This document shows, in pieces, positions 30,161 through 40,537 of a DNA stretch of 47,879 bases; the first letter of the stretch is position 1, and the number at the start of each line of letters is the position of its first letter. The translations under genes and the position numbers were made by a program. The notes beneath the pieces were generated by a model. The model saw only the letters and a program-made list of their open reading frames with translations, did not search any database and was not told where the DNA came from. The DNA is from Achromobacter pulmonis (GTDB lineage Bacteria > Pseudomonadota > Gammaproteobacteria > Burkholderiales > Burkholderiaceae_B). The DNA lies in NCBI RefSeq assembly GCF_002885955.2, contig NZ_POQS01000001.1, positions 1-47,879 on the forward strand, in the 5' to 3' direction.

Positions 30161-32563
30161 CTACCGCGCTCCGACAGGCGCCGCCCGCAACAGCCGCAGC
30201 CCGTTGAACACCACCAGCAGGCTGGCGCCCACGTCGGCGAACACCGCCATCCACAGCGTGGCGTTGCCGGTCATGGCCAGCGCCAGGAATACCGCCTTGA
30301 TGCCCAGCGCCAGCACGATGTTCTGCACCAGCACGCTGTGCGTGGCGCGCGACAGGCGCAGGAAGGTGCCGATCTTGCGCAGGTCGTCGTCCATCAGCGC
30401 CACGTCGGCGGTCTCGATGGCGGTGCCGGTGCCGGCCGCGCCCATGGCGAAGCCGATGTCGGCGCGGGCCAGTGCGGGGGCGTCGTTGATGCCGTCGCCC
30501 ACCATGCCGACGCGACCGCCGGCGGCCAGCTTGCTTTCGATGGCGCTCAGCTTGTCCTCGGGCAGCTGGTCGCCGCGCGCCTCGTCGATGCCGACCTGGC
30601 GCGCGATGGCCTGGGCCGTGTGGGTGTTGTCGCCGGTCAGCATCAGCGTGCGCACGCCCAGGGCATGCAGGTCGGCGACGGCCGCGGCGCTGGTGGGCTT
30701 GACGGTGTCGGCCACGGCGGCCAGCGCCAGCACGCGGCTGCCGTCGGTCAGCGCGATCACGCTCTTGCCCTGGCGTTCCAGCTCGCCCATGCGGGTTTCC
30801 AGCGCGTCGCTGGAAACGCCGGCTTCGCGCATCAGGCGCAGGTTGCCCAGCTGGTAGGTCACGCCGTCGACCACGCCGGACACGCCGCGCCCGGCCAGCG
30901 CCGTGAAGCCGTCGACGTCGAGCAGGGTCTTGCCGGCCTCGCGCGCCGCGTTGGCCACGGCCAGCGAGACCGGGTGGTCCGACCGCGCGGCCAGGCTGGC
31001 GGCGACCAGCGCGGCGGGCTGGCGGCCGGCGCCGGCGGGTTCCCAGTCCAGCAGGTCGGTCTGCACCGGCTTGCCGTGGGTCAGGGTGCCGGTCTTGTCC
31101 AGCGCCAGCCATTTGAGGTTGCGGCCTTCTTCGAGATAGACGCCGCCCTTGACCAGGATGCCGCGCCGCGACGCCGCGGTCAGGCCGCTGACGATGCTGA
31201 CCGGCGTGGAGATGACCAGCGCGCAGGGGCAGGCGATGATGAGCAGCGCCAGCGCGCGGTAGATCGCGTCGAACCAGGGCTGGCTCCACAGCAGGGGCGG
31301 CACCACGGCCACCAGCAGCGCCACCACCACCACGGTGGGCGTGTAGATGCGCGAGAAGCGGTCGATGAAGCGCTGGGTGGGCGCGCGGGCGCTCTGGGCC
31401 TGTTCCACCGCGTGGATGATGCGCGCCAGCGTGGTGTTGCCGGCCGCCGCCGTGACGCGGTATTCGAACGAGCCCGAGGCGTTGACGGTGGCCGCGTAGA
31501 CCGGGTCGTCCTGCGCTTTTTCCACGGGCAGGCTTTCGCCGGTGATGGGCGACTGGTCCACCGCCGAGCTGCCGCTGACGATGATGCCGTCGGCGGCGAT
31601 GCGCTCGCCCGGCCGGACCCGCACGATGTCGCCCGGTTGCAGGCCGGCGGCGGGCATCACGGCCCAGCTGCCGTCGGCCTGGCGCACCGTCGCCGTTTCC
31701 GGCGCCAGGTCCAGCAGTCCGCGGATGGCGTTGCGCGCCCGGTCCAGCGAGCGGGCTTCGATCAGTTCGGCCACGTTGAACAGGAACATCACCATGGCCG
31801 CCTCGGGCCACTGGCCGATCAGCACGGCGCCGGTCACGGCCAGGCTCATCAGCGCGTTGATGTTGAGGTTGCCGTTGCGCACGGCGATCCAGCCCTTGCG
31901 GTAGGTGCCGATGCCGCAGGCGATGATGGCGGCCACGGCCAGGCCGGCGGTGACGGCCAGCGGCCAGCTGGCGAAATGCGAAATCTCGGACATCGCCGCC
32001 AGCAGGCCGGCGCCGCCGATCTGCCACCAGTTGACCGGCTTGGCCGCGGGCGCGGCTTGCTGCGGCGCGTCCGCGGCCAGCGGCTCGGGGGTCATGTCCA
32101 GCGAACGGATGGCGGCCATGATGCGGTCCAGCGCGCCTTCGGCGTGCACCACCGTCAGGACGCGCTGCATCAGGTTGAAATCCAGCGCGTGCACGCCGTC
32201 CATGCCGCCCAGCTTCTTGCGGATCAGCGTTTCCTCGGTGGGGCAGTCCATCTGCCCGATGCGCAGGCGCGCCAGCGCCTGGCCGGGGCCGGCGACGAGC
32301 GTGGCCGCGCCGCCGCCAGACAGCGTGAAGGGCTGCGCCGCGTGGTCGTGGCCGCAGCAGGCGCCGGCGGCATGGTCGTGCGCCGGATGGTCGTGCCCGG
32401 CGTGGTCATGCCCCGAATGATCGTGGCCCGGGTGATCGTGACCGCAGTGGTCATGTCCGGCGTGATCGTGGTGCGAGTGATCGTGTCCGGCATGGTCATG
32501 GCCCGCATGGTCGTGCGCGTGGCCATGTGCATGTTCGTGTTGCTTGACCATAGGTAAAGACAT
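30161..32563 (-). CDS. zntA: Zn/Cd/Pb-exporting P-type ATPase with His-rich N-terminus
   Basis: An 800-residue P1B-type ATPase. In order: a remarkable N-terminal run rich in HDHAGHDH repeats (about residues 6-80), a metal-binding domain with MDCPTEE, actuator SPITGES, metal-binding transmembrane IACPCALVI (CPC), phosphorylation DKTGTLTHG, and hinge [13 protein letters not shown]. This set is diagnostic of Zn/Cd/Pb exporters, located in the inner membrane. I chose the ATG at 32563 because AGAAGGC lies just upstream and the divergent promoter needs the space. It is divergent from the MerR-family gene, whose operator lies in the 102 bp between them. The His-rich extension may buffer zinc. Confidence 0.93.
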   Translation of the reverse strand: MSLPMVKQHEHAHGHAHDHAGHDHAGHDHSHHDHAGHDHCGHDHPGHDHSGHDHAGHDHPAHDHAAGACCGHDHAAQPFTLSGGGAATLVAGPGQALARLRIGQMDCPTEETLIRKKLGGMDGVHALDFNLMQRVLTVVHAEGALDRIMAAIRSLDMTPEPLAADAPQQAAPAAKPVNWWQIGGAGLLAAMSEISHFASWPLAVTAGLAVAAIIACGIGTYRKGWIAVRNGNLNINALMSLAVTGAVLIGQWPEAAMVMFLFNVAELIEARSLDRARNAIRGLLDLAPETATVRQADGSWAVMPAAGLQPGDIVRVRPGERIAADGIIVSGSSAVDQSPITGESLPVEKAQDDPVYAATVNASGSFEYRVTAAAGNTTLARIIHAVEQAQSARAPTQRFIDRFSRIYTPTVVVVALLVAVVPPLLWSQPWFDAIYRALALLIIACPCALVISTPVSIVSGLTAASRRGILVKGGVYLEEGRNLKWLALDKTGTLTHGKPVQTDLLDWEPAGAGRQPAALVAASLAARSDHPVSLAVANAAREAGKTLLDVDGFTALAGRGVSGVVDGVTYQLGNLRLMREAGVSSDALETRMGELERQGKSVIALTDGSRVLALAAVADTVKPTSAAAVADLHALGVRTLMLTGDNTHTAQAIARQVGIDEARGDQLPEDKLSAIESKLAAGGRVGMVGDGINDAPALARADIGFAMGAAGTGTAIETADVALMDDDLRKIGTFLRLSRATHSVLVQNIVLALGIKAVFLALAMTGNATLWMAVFADVGASLLVVFNGLRLLRAAPVGAR

Positions 32564-32603
32564 CGCCTTCTGCCTTGAAATATGCTTGGTGACGCTATTG
32601 CAC

Positions 32604-32624
32604 ACCTTGGAGTTACTATAGGGT
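32604..32624 (-). promoter_or_regulatory. MerR-type operator/promoter of the metal ATPase
   Basis: On the minus strand ACCCTATAGTAACTCCAAGGT is an imperfect 21-bp dyad like CadR sites. TTGACC (-35) overlaps its start, and the spacing to a -10-like TGCAAT is 19-20 bp, longer than normal, as required for MerR-type activation by DNA untwisting. Confidence 0.75.
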
Positions 32625-32665
32625 CAACCCCTCATTACGAAACGGACATGATCCAGGAGGCAACC

Positions 32666-33100
32666 ATGCGCATAGGCGAACTGGCCACGGCCACCGGCAC
32701 CACGGTCGAAACCATCAGGTACTACGAGCGCGAAGGGCTGTTGCCGGCCCCGGAACGGGGCCTGAACAACTACCGCAGCTACGGCCAGGCCCATCTGGAA
32801 CGGCTGCGACTGATCCGCAACTGCCGGGCGCTGGACATGACGCAGGACGAGATCCGCGCCATCCTGTCGCTGGCGGACAATCACCAGACTGGCTGCGGCC
32901 CCATTAATGAGCTGTTCGACGAGCACATCGCCCACGTGGACGAGCGCATCGCCGAGCTCACCCAGCTCAAGTCCCAGCTGGCCGAACTGCGCCAGCGCTG
33001 CCTGTCGGCCCGGCCCGACGCGGAGGACTGCGGCATCCTGCACGGTCTCAGCGAAATGCAGGTCGAAGAGCGCCAGGAACGGCATACGCACCTGGGCTGA
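32666..33100 (+). CDS. cadR: MerR-family metal regulator (CadR/PbrR-like)
   Basis: The 144-residue protein starts with MRIGELATATGTTVETIRYY, the MerR winged HTH, followed by the dimerisation helix and metal-site cysteines: NCRALDMTQDEI, HQTGCGPINELFDEHIAHVDERI and RCLSARPDAEDCGIL. This Cys layout is that of Cd/Pb-responsive CadR/PbrR. GGAGG eight bases upstream supports the ATG at 32666. It activates the divergent P-type ATPase when metal is bound. The C-terminal region is His-containing. Naming beyond the subfamily is tentative. Confidence 0.85.
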   Translation: MRIGELATATGTTVETIRYYEREGLLPAPERGLNNYRSYGQAHLERLRLIRNCRALDMTQDEIRAILSLADNHQTGCGPINELFDEHIAHVDERIAELTQLKSQLAELRQRCLSARPDAEDCGILHGLSEMQVEERQERHTHLG

Positions 33101-33179
33101 AATCCGGGCCGAACCCTCCCGCCATACCCTTGCCGCGCGGCGGGGGATCGGCGCGCGCGCCGCGCCCATCGCGTACTAT

Positions 33180-34375
33180 GGAAGGTCTGAAGAACTCGAT
33201 TTCAAACATCCAAAAATCGACCTCATGACCAAAGTATTCAAAAATGGTTAAAAACTGCTCAAATCATCGCCACTTTCGGGTTGTTTGCACCCCGATCAGG
33301 CCCGTTTTCGGGCCTGTTGGCGCTTTTTGGGCGCACTTACCCTGCCACCGCCGTCAACGGGCGGCGTGCCATCCAGATATTGGACAGCGTAAACAACATT
33401 TTCAAATGCGCAGTGTTCTTGGCCAGTCCACGGAATCTGACTTTACGAAACCCGAATTGGCATTTGATGACACGAAACGGATGCTCAACCTTGGCTCGAA
33501 GACTGGATTTGGCCCGCTCAATGTTTTGCGTCAAACGATCAATTGCGCTGTTACCCAAGGCGCGCCGTTTGCCGGGGCGCATGGCAATGTGCCAGGTTAC
33601 GTCACGCCCTTGGTGCTCGGGTCGTTTGTCTACGCCTTGATAACCGGCATCGCCAAAAGCCAACGTTTCTTCACCATGCAGCAACGCAGCCGCCTGAGTA
33701 ACATCATGCTCATTGGCAGCGGTGCCCACCACCGTGTGGACCAGCCCGCTGTGAAGATCAACCCCAATGTGGGCCTTCATCCCAAAGTGCCACTGGTTTC
33801 CCTTTTTGGTCTGATGCATCTCGGGGTCCCGCGTGCCGCTGGCGTTCTTGGTCGAGCTGGGTGCATCGATAATTGTGGCGTCCACAATGGTGCCTTTGCG
33901 CACCTGAATGCCTTGATCCTGCAACAGCAGGTTGACCGCCTCAAGCGCTTGGTCGGCAATGTTGTGCTGCTCGAGCAGATGACGGAAGTTCAAAATGGTG
34001 GTCTCGTCCGGCACACGACCTCCAGGCAGTTTGGCAAACTGGCGCATCGAAAAGCTGTCGTACAGCGTCTCTTCCATGGCCGGGTCCGACAGCGAAAACC
34101 ACAGTTGCATGAAGTAGATGCGCAGCATCGTTTCCAGCGGATACGGTGGACGACCGATGCCCGGTTTGGGGTAATGCGGATCGACCAGATCGGCAAAGAG
34201 CTTCCACGGCACCGCACGCTCCATCTTGGCCAGAAACTTCTCACGGCGCGTTTTCTTGCGTTTGCCAACGTACTCGGCTTCGGAAAAACTCAACTGGCTC
34301 ATCGGGTTCACTCGGATCGGACTGTTTTCAATAACTTATATTCTGACAGGTTCGTTGGACTTGTTCAGAGGTTCC
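33180..34375 (-). mobile_element. IS5-family insertion sequence, copy 2 (1196 bp)
   Basis: Same ends and length as the copy at 19080-20275, in opposite orientation. A different 4-bp duplication, CTAT, flanks it (33176-33179 and 34376-34379). The encoded transposases are identical in sequence. It sits 39 bp upstream of the nitroreductase start. Confidence 0.93.
33337..34311 (-). CDS. IS5-family transposase (copy 2)
   Basis: Identical 324-residue DDE transposase to that of copy 1, with the same GTG start and the alternative ATG three codons later. Motifs IVDATIIDAPSS, FGDAGYQGVDKR and the RAKVEHPFRVIK glutamate block are all intact, so it is presumably functional. It is read leftwards, away from the nitroreductase. 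Confidence 0.95.
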   Translation of the reverse strand: MNPMSQLSFSEAEYVGKRKKTRREKFLAKMERAVPWKLFADLVDPHYPKPGIGRPPYPLETMLRIYFMQLWFSLSDPAMEETLYDSFSMRQFAKLPGGRVPDETTILNFRHLLEQHNIADQALEAVNLLLQDQGIQVRKGTIVDATIIDAPSSTKNASGTRDPEMHQTKKGNQWHFGMKAHIGVDLHSGLVHTVVGTAANEHDVTQAAALLHGEETLAFGDAGYQGVDKRPEHQGRDVTWHIAMRPGKRRALGNSAIDRLTQNIERAKSSLRAKVEHPFRVIKCQFGFRKVRFRGLAKNTAHLKMLFTLSNIWMARRPLTAVAG

Positions 34376-34414
34376 CTATGAGAATATGTTTCTTTCCTAT
34401 TTGCGCAGGAACCC

Positions 34415-35008
34415 ATGACCCTTAACCAGACCGCCACGCCGCTGCACGCCCTGACCTCCCGCCGTTCCTTCAAGTTTCTGCGCGCCCCGGCGCCCAAGCC
34501 CGAGGAACTCGAACAGATCCTGCAGGCCGCCATGTCGGCGCCCGACCACGGCGCGCTGCGTCCGTGGCGCTTCGTGGTGATCCGCGGCGAGGCCATCGGC
34601 AAGCTGGCCGACCTGGCGCTCGACGCCGTCAAGCGCAGCGGCGATCCCCGCATGACGCCCGAAAAGGAAAAGTCGGTGCGCGAATGGATGGCCGGCGTGC
34701 CGCTGTTCGTTGCCGTGGCGCAGAAGATCGCGCACGACAACACCAAGATTCCCGAGCAGGAGCAGCTGCTGGCCACCGGCGCGGCCACCATGAACATGCT
34801 GAACGCCGTGCACATGCTGGGCTACGCCGCGTTCTGGAGCACCGGCATCGGCACTTACGTGGAAGACGTGCAGAACGCGCTGGGCCTGGACGCGCTGGAT
34901 TACCGTTTCCTGGGTTTCCTGGCCATCGGCACGCCGGCTTGCGCGGTGCCGCCGGCCAACCGCCCGGATTTCCGCGAGTTCGTCACGGAATGGAACGGCC
35001 CGGCCTGA
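34415..35008 (+). CDS. Nitroreductase family protein (YdjA-like)
   Basis: The 197-residue flavoprotein matches the small YdjA-type nitroreductases: SRRSFKFLRAPAPKPEELEQI at the N-terminus with the FMN-binding SRRS, APDHGALRPWRFVVI, and AAFWSTGIGTY near 143. FMN-dependent, NAD(P)H-using reductase; natural substrate unknown. An IS5-family copy ends 39 bp before the start codon. Therefore the original promoter may be displaced, and expression could depend on the element. A strong terminator follows. Confidence 0.88.
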   Translation: MTLNQTATPLHALTSRRSFKFLRAPAPKPEELEQILQAAMSAPDHGALRPWRFVVIRGEAIGKLADLALDAVKRSGDPRMTPEKEKSVREWMAGVPLFVAVAQKIAHDNTKIPEQEQLLATGAATMNMLNAVHMLGYAAFWSTGIGTYVEDVQNALGLDALDYRFLGFLAIGTPACAVPPANRPDFREFVTEWNGPA

Positions 35009-35025
35009 TCGGCCAGCCCGCCACG

Positions 35026-35050
35026 AACCGGCCCGCTGGGCCGGTTTTTT
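35026..35050 (+). terminator. Intrinsic terminator of the nitroreductase gene
   Basis: AACCGGCCC (35026-35034), loop GCT, GGGCCGGTT (35038-35046), then TTTT to 35050. It starts 18 bp after the stop codon. It also lies between two convergent genes and may serve both. Confidence 0.92.
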
Positions 35051-35068
35051 CATGCCCGCGGGCAAGCC

Positions 35069-35662
35069 TCAGGACTGGGCCTCGGCCTCGGGCGCGCGGC
35101 CCAGCTCGGGGGCGTTGACCACCAGCATCCGGCTGAGCAGGCGCGCCAGCACCTCGCGCTCCTGCGGCGTGAACATGGCCAGCAGTTCCTGTTCGGCGCG
35201 CGCGTGCGCAGGCATGGCCTTGTCGGCCAGGTGCCTGCCCTTGGTGGTCAGCGTGACCAGCACGCCGCGGCGGTCGGCCTTGTCCACCTCGCGGCGCACC
35301 AGGCCCTGGCCTTCCAGCCGCTTGAGAATATTGGACAGCCCGCCCGAACTGCACAGCAGCCGCGCCTGCAATTGCGAGGGCGCCAGACAGTAGGGCGCGC
35401 CGTCCACCCGCAAGGTGGTCAGCACGGCGTACTCGATGTACTTCAGGCCGTAAGGCTCCTGCGACGCGTTGATGGCGCGCAGCACCACTTCTTCCAGCCG
35501 GATCAGCCGGCCCACGACTTCCTTGCCCGAGCTGTCGATGTCCGGCCGTTCGCGCCGCCATTGGGCAATGCCGCGGCCGATGAGATCGTCGTCGGGGTCG
35601 AGATGGGAATAGGGCGCGGCGGTGTCGGCCGCGGTCTGCGTAGGGGTGTCGCGATGCTTCAT
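35069..35662 (-). CDS. MarR-family transcriptional regulator
   Basis: The 197-residue regulator has the MarR winged HTH: LKYIEYAVLTTLRVDGAPYC, LAPSQLQARLLCSSGGLSNIL, the recognition helix, and the wing VDKADRRGVLVTLTTKG (DxRGxxxxLT). The ATG at 35662 starts a normal-length protein; the open frame extends upstream without similarity. It is divergent from the ABC-transporter operon at 35865, so it likely represses that operon via the palindrome at 35759-35776 and responds to its substrate. Confidence 0.9.
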   Translation of the reverse strand: MKHRDTPTQTAADTAAPYSHLDPDDDLIGRGIAQWRRERPDIDSSGKEVVGRLIRLEEVVLRAINASQEPYGLKYIEYAVLTTLRVDGAPYCLAPSQLQARLLCSSGGLSNILKRLEGQGLVRREVDKADRRGVLVTLTTKGRHLADKAMPAHARAEQELLAMFTPQEREVLARLLSRMLVVNAPELGRAPEAEAQS

Positions 35663-35758
35663 GGATGCGTCCGGGATCGCCGGGTCTGTCCTGTCTGGAG
35701 AAGCATTTAACGCATTCCCGCCAGCCTTTGCAAGCAGCGTGAAAACCCTCATTGATGA

Positions 35759-35776
35759 TATCTTTTCAAAAAGATA
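35759..35776. promoter_or_regulatory. Palindromic MarR-type operator
   Basis: TATCTTTT-CA-AAAAGATA has 8-bp perfect arms around two bases. It lies 97 bp upstream of the MarR start and 89 bp upstream of the ABC-binding protein, so it can control both transcripts. MarR dimers bind sites of this size and AT-rich type. Confidence 0.7.
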
Positions 35777-35864
35777 AATTCCTCGTAAGCACCAAATACC
35801 GAGGGCTACGCTTGGCAATTTTGTCACGACGAGGGCCCCGGCCATCTTCCCGCGAGGAGGTTTC

Positions 35865-36899
35865 ATGGACGTCAGGATTTCCAAGGCGCTTGCATGCGCC
35901 GCCGTGGTGGGCATGTTCGCTTGGGCAGGGCAGACGCACGCGGCCGATCTGGTGGTGGGGCTTTTCGGCGGTTCGTTCCTGGACGCCTCGCGCGAATGCC
36001 AGATCAAGGCCTTCGAGAAGAAAACCGGCGCCCGGGTACGCACCAAGCTGGGCAGCTCGGCGCAGTTCGCCGCCGCGGTCCGCGCCACCGGCGGCAAGTC
36101 GGACTTCGACGTGGTGTACCTGGACAATTCGCTGGCCACCCAGCTCAGGAACGAGAAGCTGCTCGAACCCATCGACCGCGCCCGCCTCGCCAACGCCAAG
36201 TCGGTCGCGCCGTCCGCCTTCGACGGCGAATCCCCTTACTACGTGAGCTTCATGACGGGCTCGACCGTCATCGTCTACGACACCACCCAGGTCAAGACGC
36301 CGCCCAAGTCCTGGAACGACCTGGCCGATCCGGCCTATGAAGGCAAGCTCGCGATAGGCGACATCAGCGGCACGGCCGGCTCGCAGTTCCTGCTGGCGCT
36401 GAACCGGATGCGCGGCGGCACGCTGGACAATCTGGACCCCGGTTTCGCGGCCATCGCGCCGCTGGCGCGGGCCTCGGCGCTGCTCTATACCCAGGCCGAC
36501 CAGATCGTGTCGCTCTTCGAGCGCAAGGAAATCGCGGTGGCGGTCTGGTATTCGGACCGCGCCGGTTCCGCCATAGACAGCGGCCTGCCGTTGGCCGTGG
36601 TCTATCCCGAAGAGGGCGCGGTGGGCATCCTGCCGTCGGTGGCGATTCCCAAGGGCAGCAAGCAGACTGAACTGGCCACGCAGTACATCGACGCGCTGCT
36701 GTCCAAAGAGGTGCAGACCTGCTTTGCCGAGAAAAAGTACGCGGGGCCGGTCAACACCGAGGTGCGATTGTCGGAGAAGGCCTCGCGCATCGTCGCGGTG
36801 GGCAAGCATTTCGACGAGCTGTGGCTGCCCGATCCGGCGGCGGTGGCGCGCGGCATGCCGGCCTGGGTCGGCCGCTGGCAGCGCGAGGTCGCGCGCTGA
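35865..36899 (+). CDS. ABC-transporter periplasmic binding protein (spermidine/putrescine type)
   Basis: The 344-residue protein has a signal peptide (MDVRISKALACAAVVG then hydrophobic, cleavage near residue 26, QTHA-AD) and a type-II periplasmic binding fold: VVGLFGGSFLDASRECQIKAF, YLDNSLATQL, YYVSFMTGSTVIVYDTTQ and SKEVQTCFAEKKY. It is like PotD-family polyamine and other amine binders. First gene of an eight-gene cluster, with GAGGAGG just before ATG 35865. It delivers substrate to the permeases encoded downstream. Confidence 0.9.
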   Translation: MDVRISKALACAAVVGMFAWAGQTHAADLVVGLFGGSFLDASRECQIKAFEKKTGARVRTKLGSSAQFAAAVRATGGKSDFDVVYLDNSLATQLRNEKLLEPIDRARLANAKSVAPSAFDGESPYYVSFMTGSTVIVYDTTQVKTPPKSWNDLADPAYEGKLAIGDISGTAGSQFLLALNRMRGGTLDNLDPGFAAIAPLARASALLYTQADQIVSLFERKEIAVAVWYSDRAGSAIDSGLPLAVVYPEEGAVGILPSVAIPKGSKQTELATQYIDALLSKEVQTCFAEKKYAGPVNTEVRLSEKASRIVAVGKHFDELWLPDPAAVARGMPAWVGRWQREVAR

Positions 36900-36924
36900 A
36901 GCGCCGCAACACGGGGATCCAATC

Positions 36925-38012
<1,088 letters not shown>

Positions 38013-38016
<4 letters not shown>

Positions 38017-38921
38017 ACCTGTCCGGCCGCCTGGAGGGCGGATACCCGCAAGCGCGGCGCGAAGGCGCGGCGATCAGCCGGCGTTCGGCGGGCGCGCTGC
38101 TCGCGTCGCCCCTGCTGCTGGTGCTGCTGCTGGCCTTCGTCGGGCCCGCGCTGTTCATGCTGCCGCTCAGCCTGCGCGAATACGTCCCGGGTTCGGGCAT
38201 CGGCGAGGGCTACACGCTGGGCAACTACACCCGGCTGGTCACCGACCCGTTCTACCGCGAAGTCATCCTGCGCAGCCTGGGGCTGGGCCTGGGCGTGACG
38301 GCGCTGTGCCTGCTGCTGGGCTATCCGCTGGCCTGGGTCATCGCGCATGCGCGGCCGCGCCTGAAGCTGGCCCTGACCCTGCTGGTCATCTTTCCCATGC
38401 TGCTGAACCTGGTGGTGCGCTCGTTCGGCTGGATCGCGCTGCTGTCGAACCGCGGCCTGCTGAACAACGCGCTGATCGACCTGGGGCTGATCGAGCGTCC
38501 GCTCAAGCTGATGTTCAACCTGACCGGCGTGCTGGTGGGCATGACCCATATCTTCCTGCCCTTCATGGTGCTGATGCTGGTGCCCGTGATCCAGGCCGTG
38601 CCGCGCGACCTGCGCGACGCGGCCTACACCCTGCAGGCCGGCCGGCTGCGCACCTTCGTGTCGGTGACGCTGCCGCTGACGGCGCACGGCATCCTGGCCG
38701 GCTCCATCATGGTGTTCGTGCTGACCATCAGCGCCCTGGTCACGCCCCGCATGCTGGGCGGGCCGACCTACAAGGTCATGGCCACCATGATCTACGACGA
38801 TTTCCTGCTGACGCTGGACTGGCCGTCCGGCGCGGCGATGGCGTTCACGCTGACGGCGCTGACGCTGGCGGTGATAGCCGTGTCCAGCCGGATGCTCAAG
38901 CGCTGGGGAGGCGAATCATGA
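38013..38921 (+). CDS. ABC-transporter permease 1 (PotB-like)
   Basis: The 302-residue inner-membrane protein has six or so transmembrane helices; first one LLASPLLLVLLLAFVGPALFM. The EAA-like coupling loop, PRDLRDAAYTLQAGRLRTF, contacts the ATPase. Preferred start at 38013 overlaps the ATPase stop by ATGA, so the two are coupled. It forms the heterodimeric channel with the next gene. Confidence 0.92.
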
Positions 38922-39709
38922 ACGAACGCCGCGCCAGCGGGCCGGTGCTGACCGGCGTCGCCTTCCTGGTCGTGCTGTTTTTGCAGGTGCCGGTGCTGGT
39001 GGTGGTGCTGGCCGCCTTCAGCGACACGGCCTATCTGACCCTGCCGCCGAAAGGGCTGACCTTGAAATGGTTCGATGCCGCCCTGAGCGATCCCGACTAC
39101 CTGGAGGCGGCCTGGACCAGCCTGTGGCTGGCGGCCGGCTCGACCGCCGCGTCGCTGGCGCTGGGCCTGGCCGGCGCCTGCGCCATCCAGCGCCGCATGG
39201 TGCCGGGCGCGGCCTGGCTGAATTCGCTGTTCATGGCCCCGCTGGTGCTTCCGTCGGTGGTGCTGGGCGTGGCGCTGCTGCAGTACTACGCGGCCGTGGG
39301 CCTGCGCGGCAGCGGCGTCGGCCTGTGGCTGGCCCACGTGGTCATCACCGCGCCCTACGTGGTGCGCGCCAGCCTCGCCAGCCTGGCGTCGGCCGACGAG
39401 GCCCTGGAGGACGCGGCCTGCGTGCTCGGCGCGGGGCGCCTGGAGGCGTTCCGGCTGGTCACGCTGCCGCTGCTCAAGCCGGGCCTGGTGGCCGGCGGCC
39501 TGTTCGCCTTCATCACCTCGCTGGACAACGTGCCGGTGTCGGTGTTCCTGCTGTCGGCCAGCCAGAACACGCTGCCGGTCAAGATTTTCACGTCGGTGGA
39601 GCAGGGCGTGGACCCGTCGGTGGCGGCGGTCTCCGCGCTGCTCATCCTGGTGACGGGCGTCGCCCTGGTGCTCGCCGAGCGCTGGACGGGTTTTCACAAG
39701 CATGTGTAA
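38918..39709 (+). CDS. ABC-transporter permease 2 (PotC-like)
   Basis: The 263-residue permease has a first helix VAFLVVLFLQVPVLVVVL and an EAA-like loop, ASADEALEDAACVLGAGRL, like PotC. The start at 38918 overlaps the first permease stop by ATGA. It completes the importer: binding protein, ATPase and two permeases, in an order common for polyamine-type cassettes. The next gene begins nine bases later. Confidence 0.92.
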   Translation: MNERRASGPVLTGVAFLVVLFLQVPVLVVVLAAFSDTAYLTLPPKGLTLKWFDAALSDPDYLEAAWTSLWLAAGSTAASLALGLAGACAIQRRMVPGAAWLNSLFMAPLVLPSVVLGVALLQYYAAVGLRGSGVGLWLAHVVITAPYVVRASLASLASADEALEDAACVLGAGRLEAFRLVTLPLLKPGLVAGGLFAFITSLDNVPVSVFLLSASQNTLPVKIFTSVEQGVDPSVAAVSALLILVTGVALVLAERWTGFHKHV

Positions 39710-39718
39710 GGAGCGGCA

Positions 39719-40537
39719 ATGTCCGTGACGAGTAAGGGTTTCCCTTTGTTCCTGACGTTCGACGTGGACGCCGAGACCATGTGGACGGCGCGCGACGCCG
39801 CCTACGCCAAACGCCCCGTCCTGATGTCGCAGGGGGCGTACGGCTGGAAGGTCGGCGTGCCGCGCGTGCTGGCGCTGCTGGCGCGCCACGAGGTCCGCGC
39901 CACGTTCTTCGTGCCGGGCGTGGTGGCGCTGGCGCATCCGGACATGGTCCGCGCCATCGTCGACCAGGGCCACGAGGTGGCCCACCACAGCCATACGCAC
40001 CGCTGGATCGTCAACCTGACGCCGCAGGAAGAGCGCGAGGAAATGGAGCGGGGCATGGACGCGCTGGTGCGCACCGCCGGCTACCGGCCGCGCGGCTGGC
40101 GCTCGCCGGCGGCCGAGTTCAGCGAAATCACGCTGGACCTGATCCGCGAGTACGGCTTCGATTATTCGTCGAACTTCTTCGACGACGATTCTCCCTACCT
40201 GCTGGAGATCGGCGGGCAGTCCACGGATATCGTGGAGCTGCCGTTTCGCTGGGTGCTGGACGATGCGCCGTTCTTTCAGTATTCGATCGTGCTGCCGGGG
40301 CGCACGATGCAGTCGCCTTCGGCGGTGCTGGAGGCCTGGAAGCGCGAGTTCGACCTGCTGTACGCCGAGGACCGCATGATGATGCTGGGCATGCATCCCG
40401 AGATCATCGGCCAGCCCTCGCGCCTGTACGTGCTGGACGAGATGATCCGCTACGCCAAGGCGCACGAGCGGGTCTGGATAGACCGCTGCGACGTGATCAC
40501 CGACGACATCCGGCCGCGGCTGCGGAGCGCGGCATGA
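39719..40537 (+). CDS. Polysaccharide-deacetylase-fold hydrolase (PuuE/imidase-like)
   Basis: The 272-residue enzyme has the NodB-fold metal site: LTFDVDAETMW with the DVD pair near 14-16, HHSHTHRW (HxxxH) and the RGWRSPAAEFSEIT motif. The Trp and the long DVDAET motif resemble PuuE allantoinase-like and cyclic-imide hydrolase members rather than true chitin deacetylases. No signal peptide, so cytoplasmic. AAGGAGCGG upstream fixes the start. It follows the importer and precedes two SDRs and an amidase. A role in opening a cyclic imide or amide imported by the transporter is plausible but unproven. Confidence 0.82.
   Translation: MSVTSKGFPLFLTFDVDAETMWTARDAAYAKRPVLMSQGAYGWKVGVPRVLALLARHEVRATFFVPGVVALAHPDMVRAIVDQGHEVAHHSHTHRWIVNLTPQEEREEMERGMDALVRTAGYRPRGWRSPAAEFSEITLDLIREYGFDYSSNFFDDDSPYLLEIGGQSTDIVELPFRWVLDDAPFFQYSIVLPGRTMQSPSAVLEAWKREFDLLYAEDRMMMLGMHPEIIGQPSRLYVLDEMIRYAKAHERVWIDRCDVITDDIRPRLRSAA

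Noticed and set aside
19080..34375. Composite transposon formed by the two IS5-family copies
   Set aside because: The outer flanks differ and each copy has its own target duplication, so the copies inserted separately.
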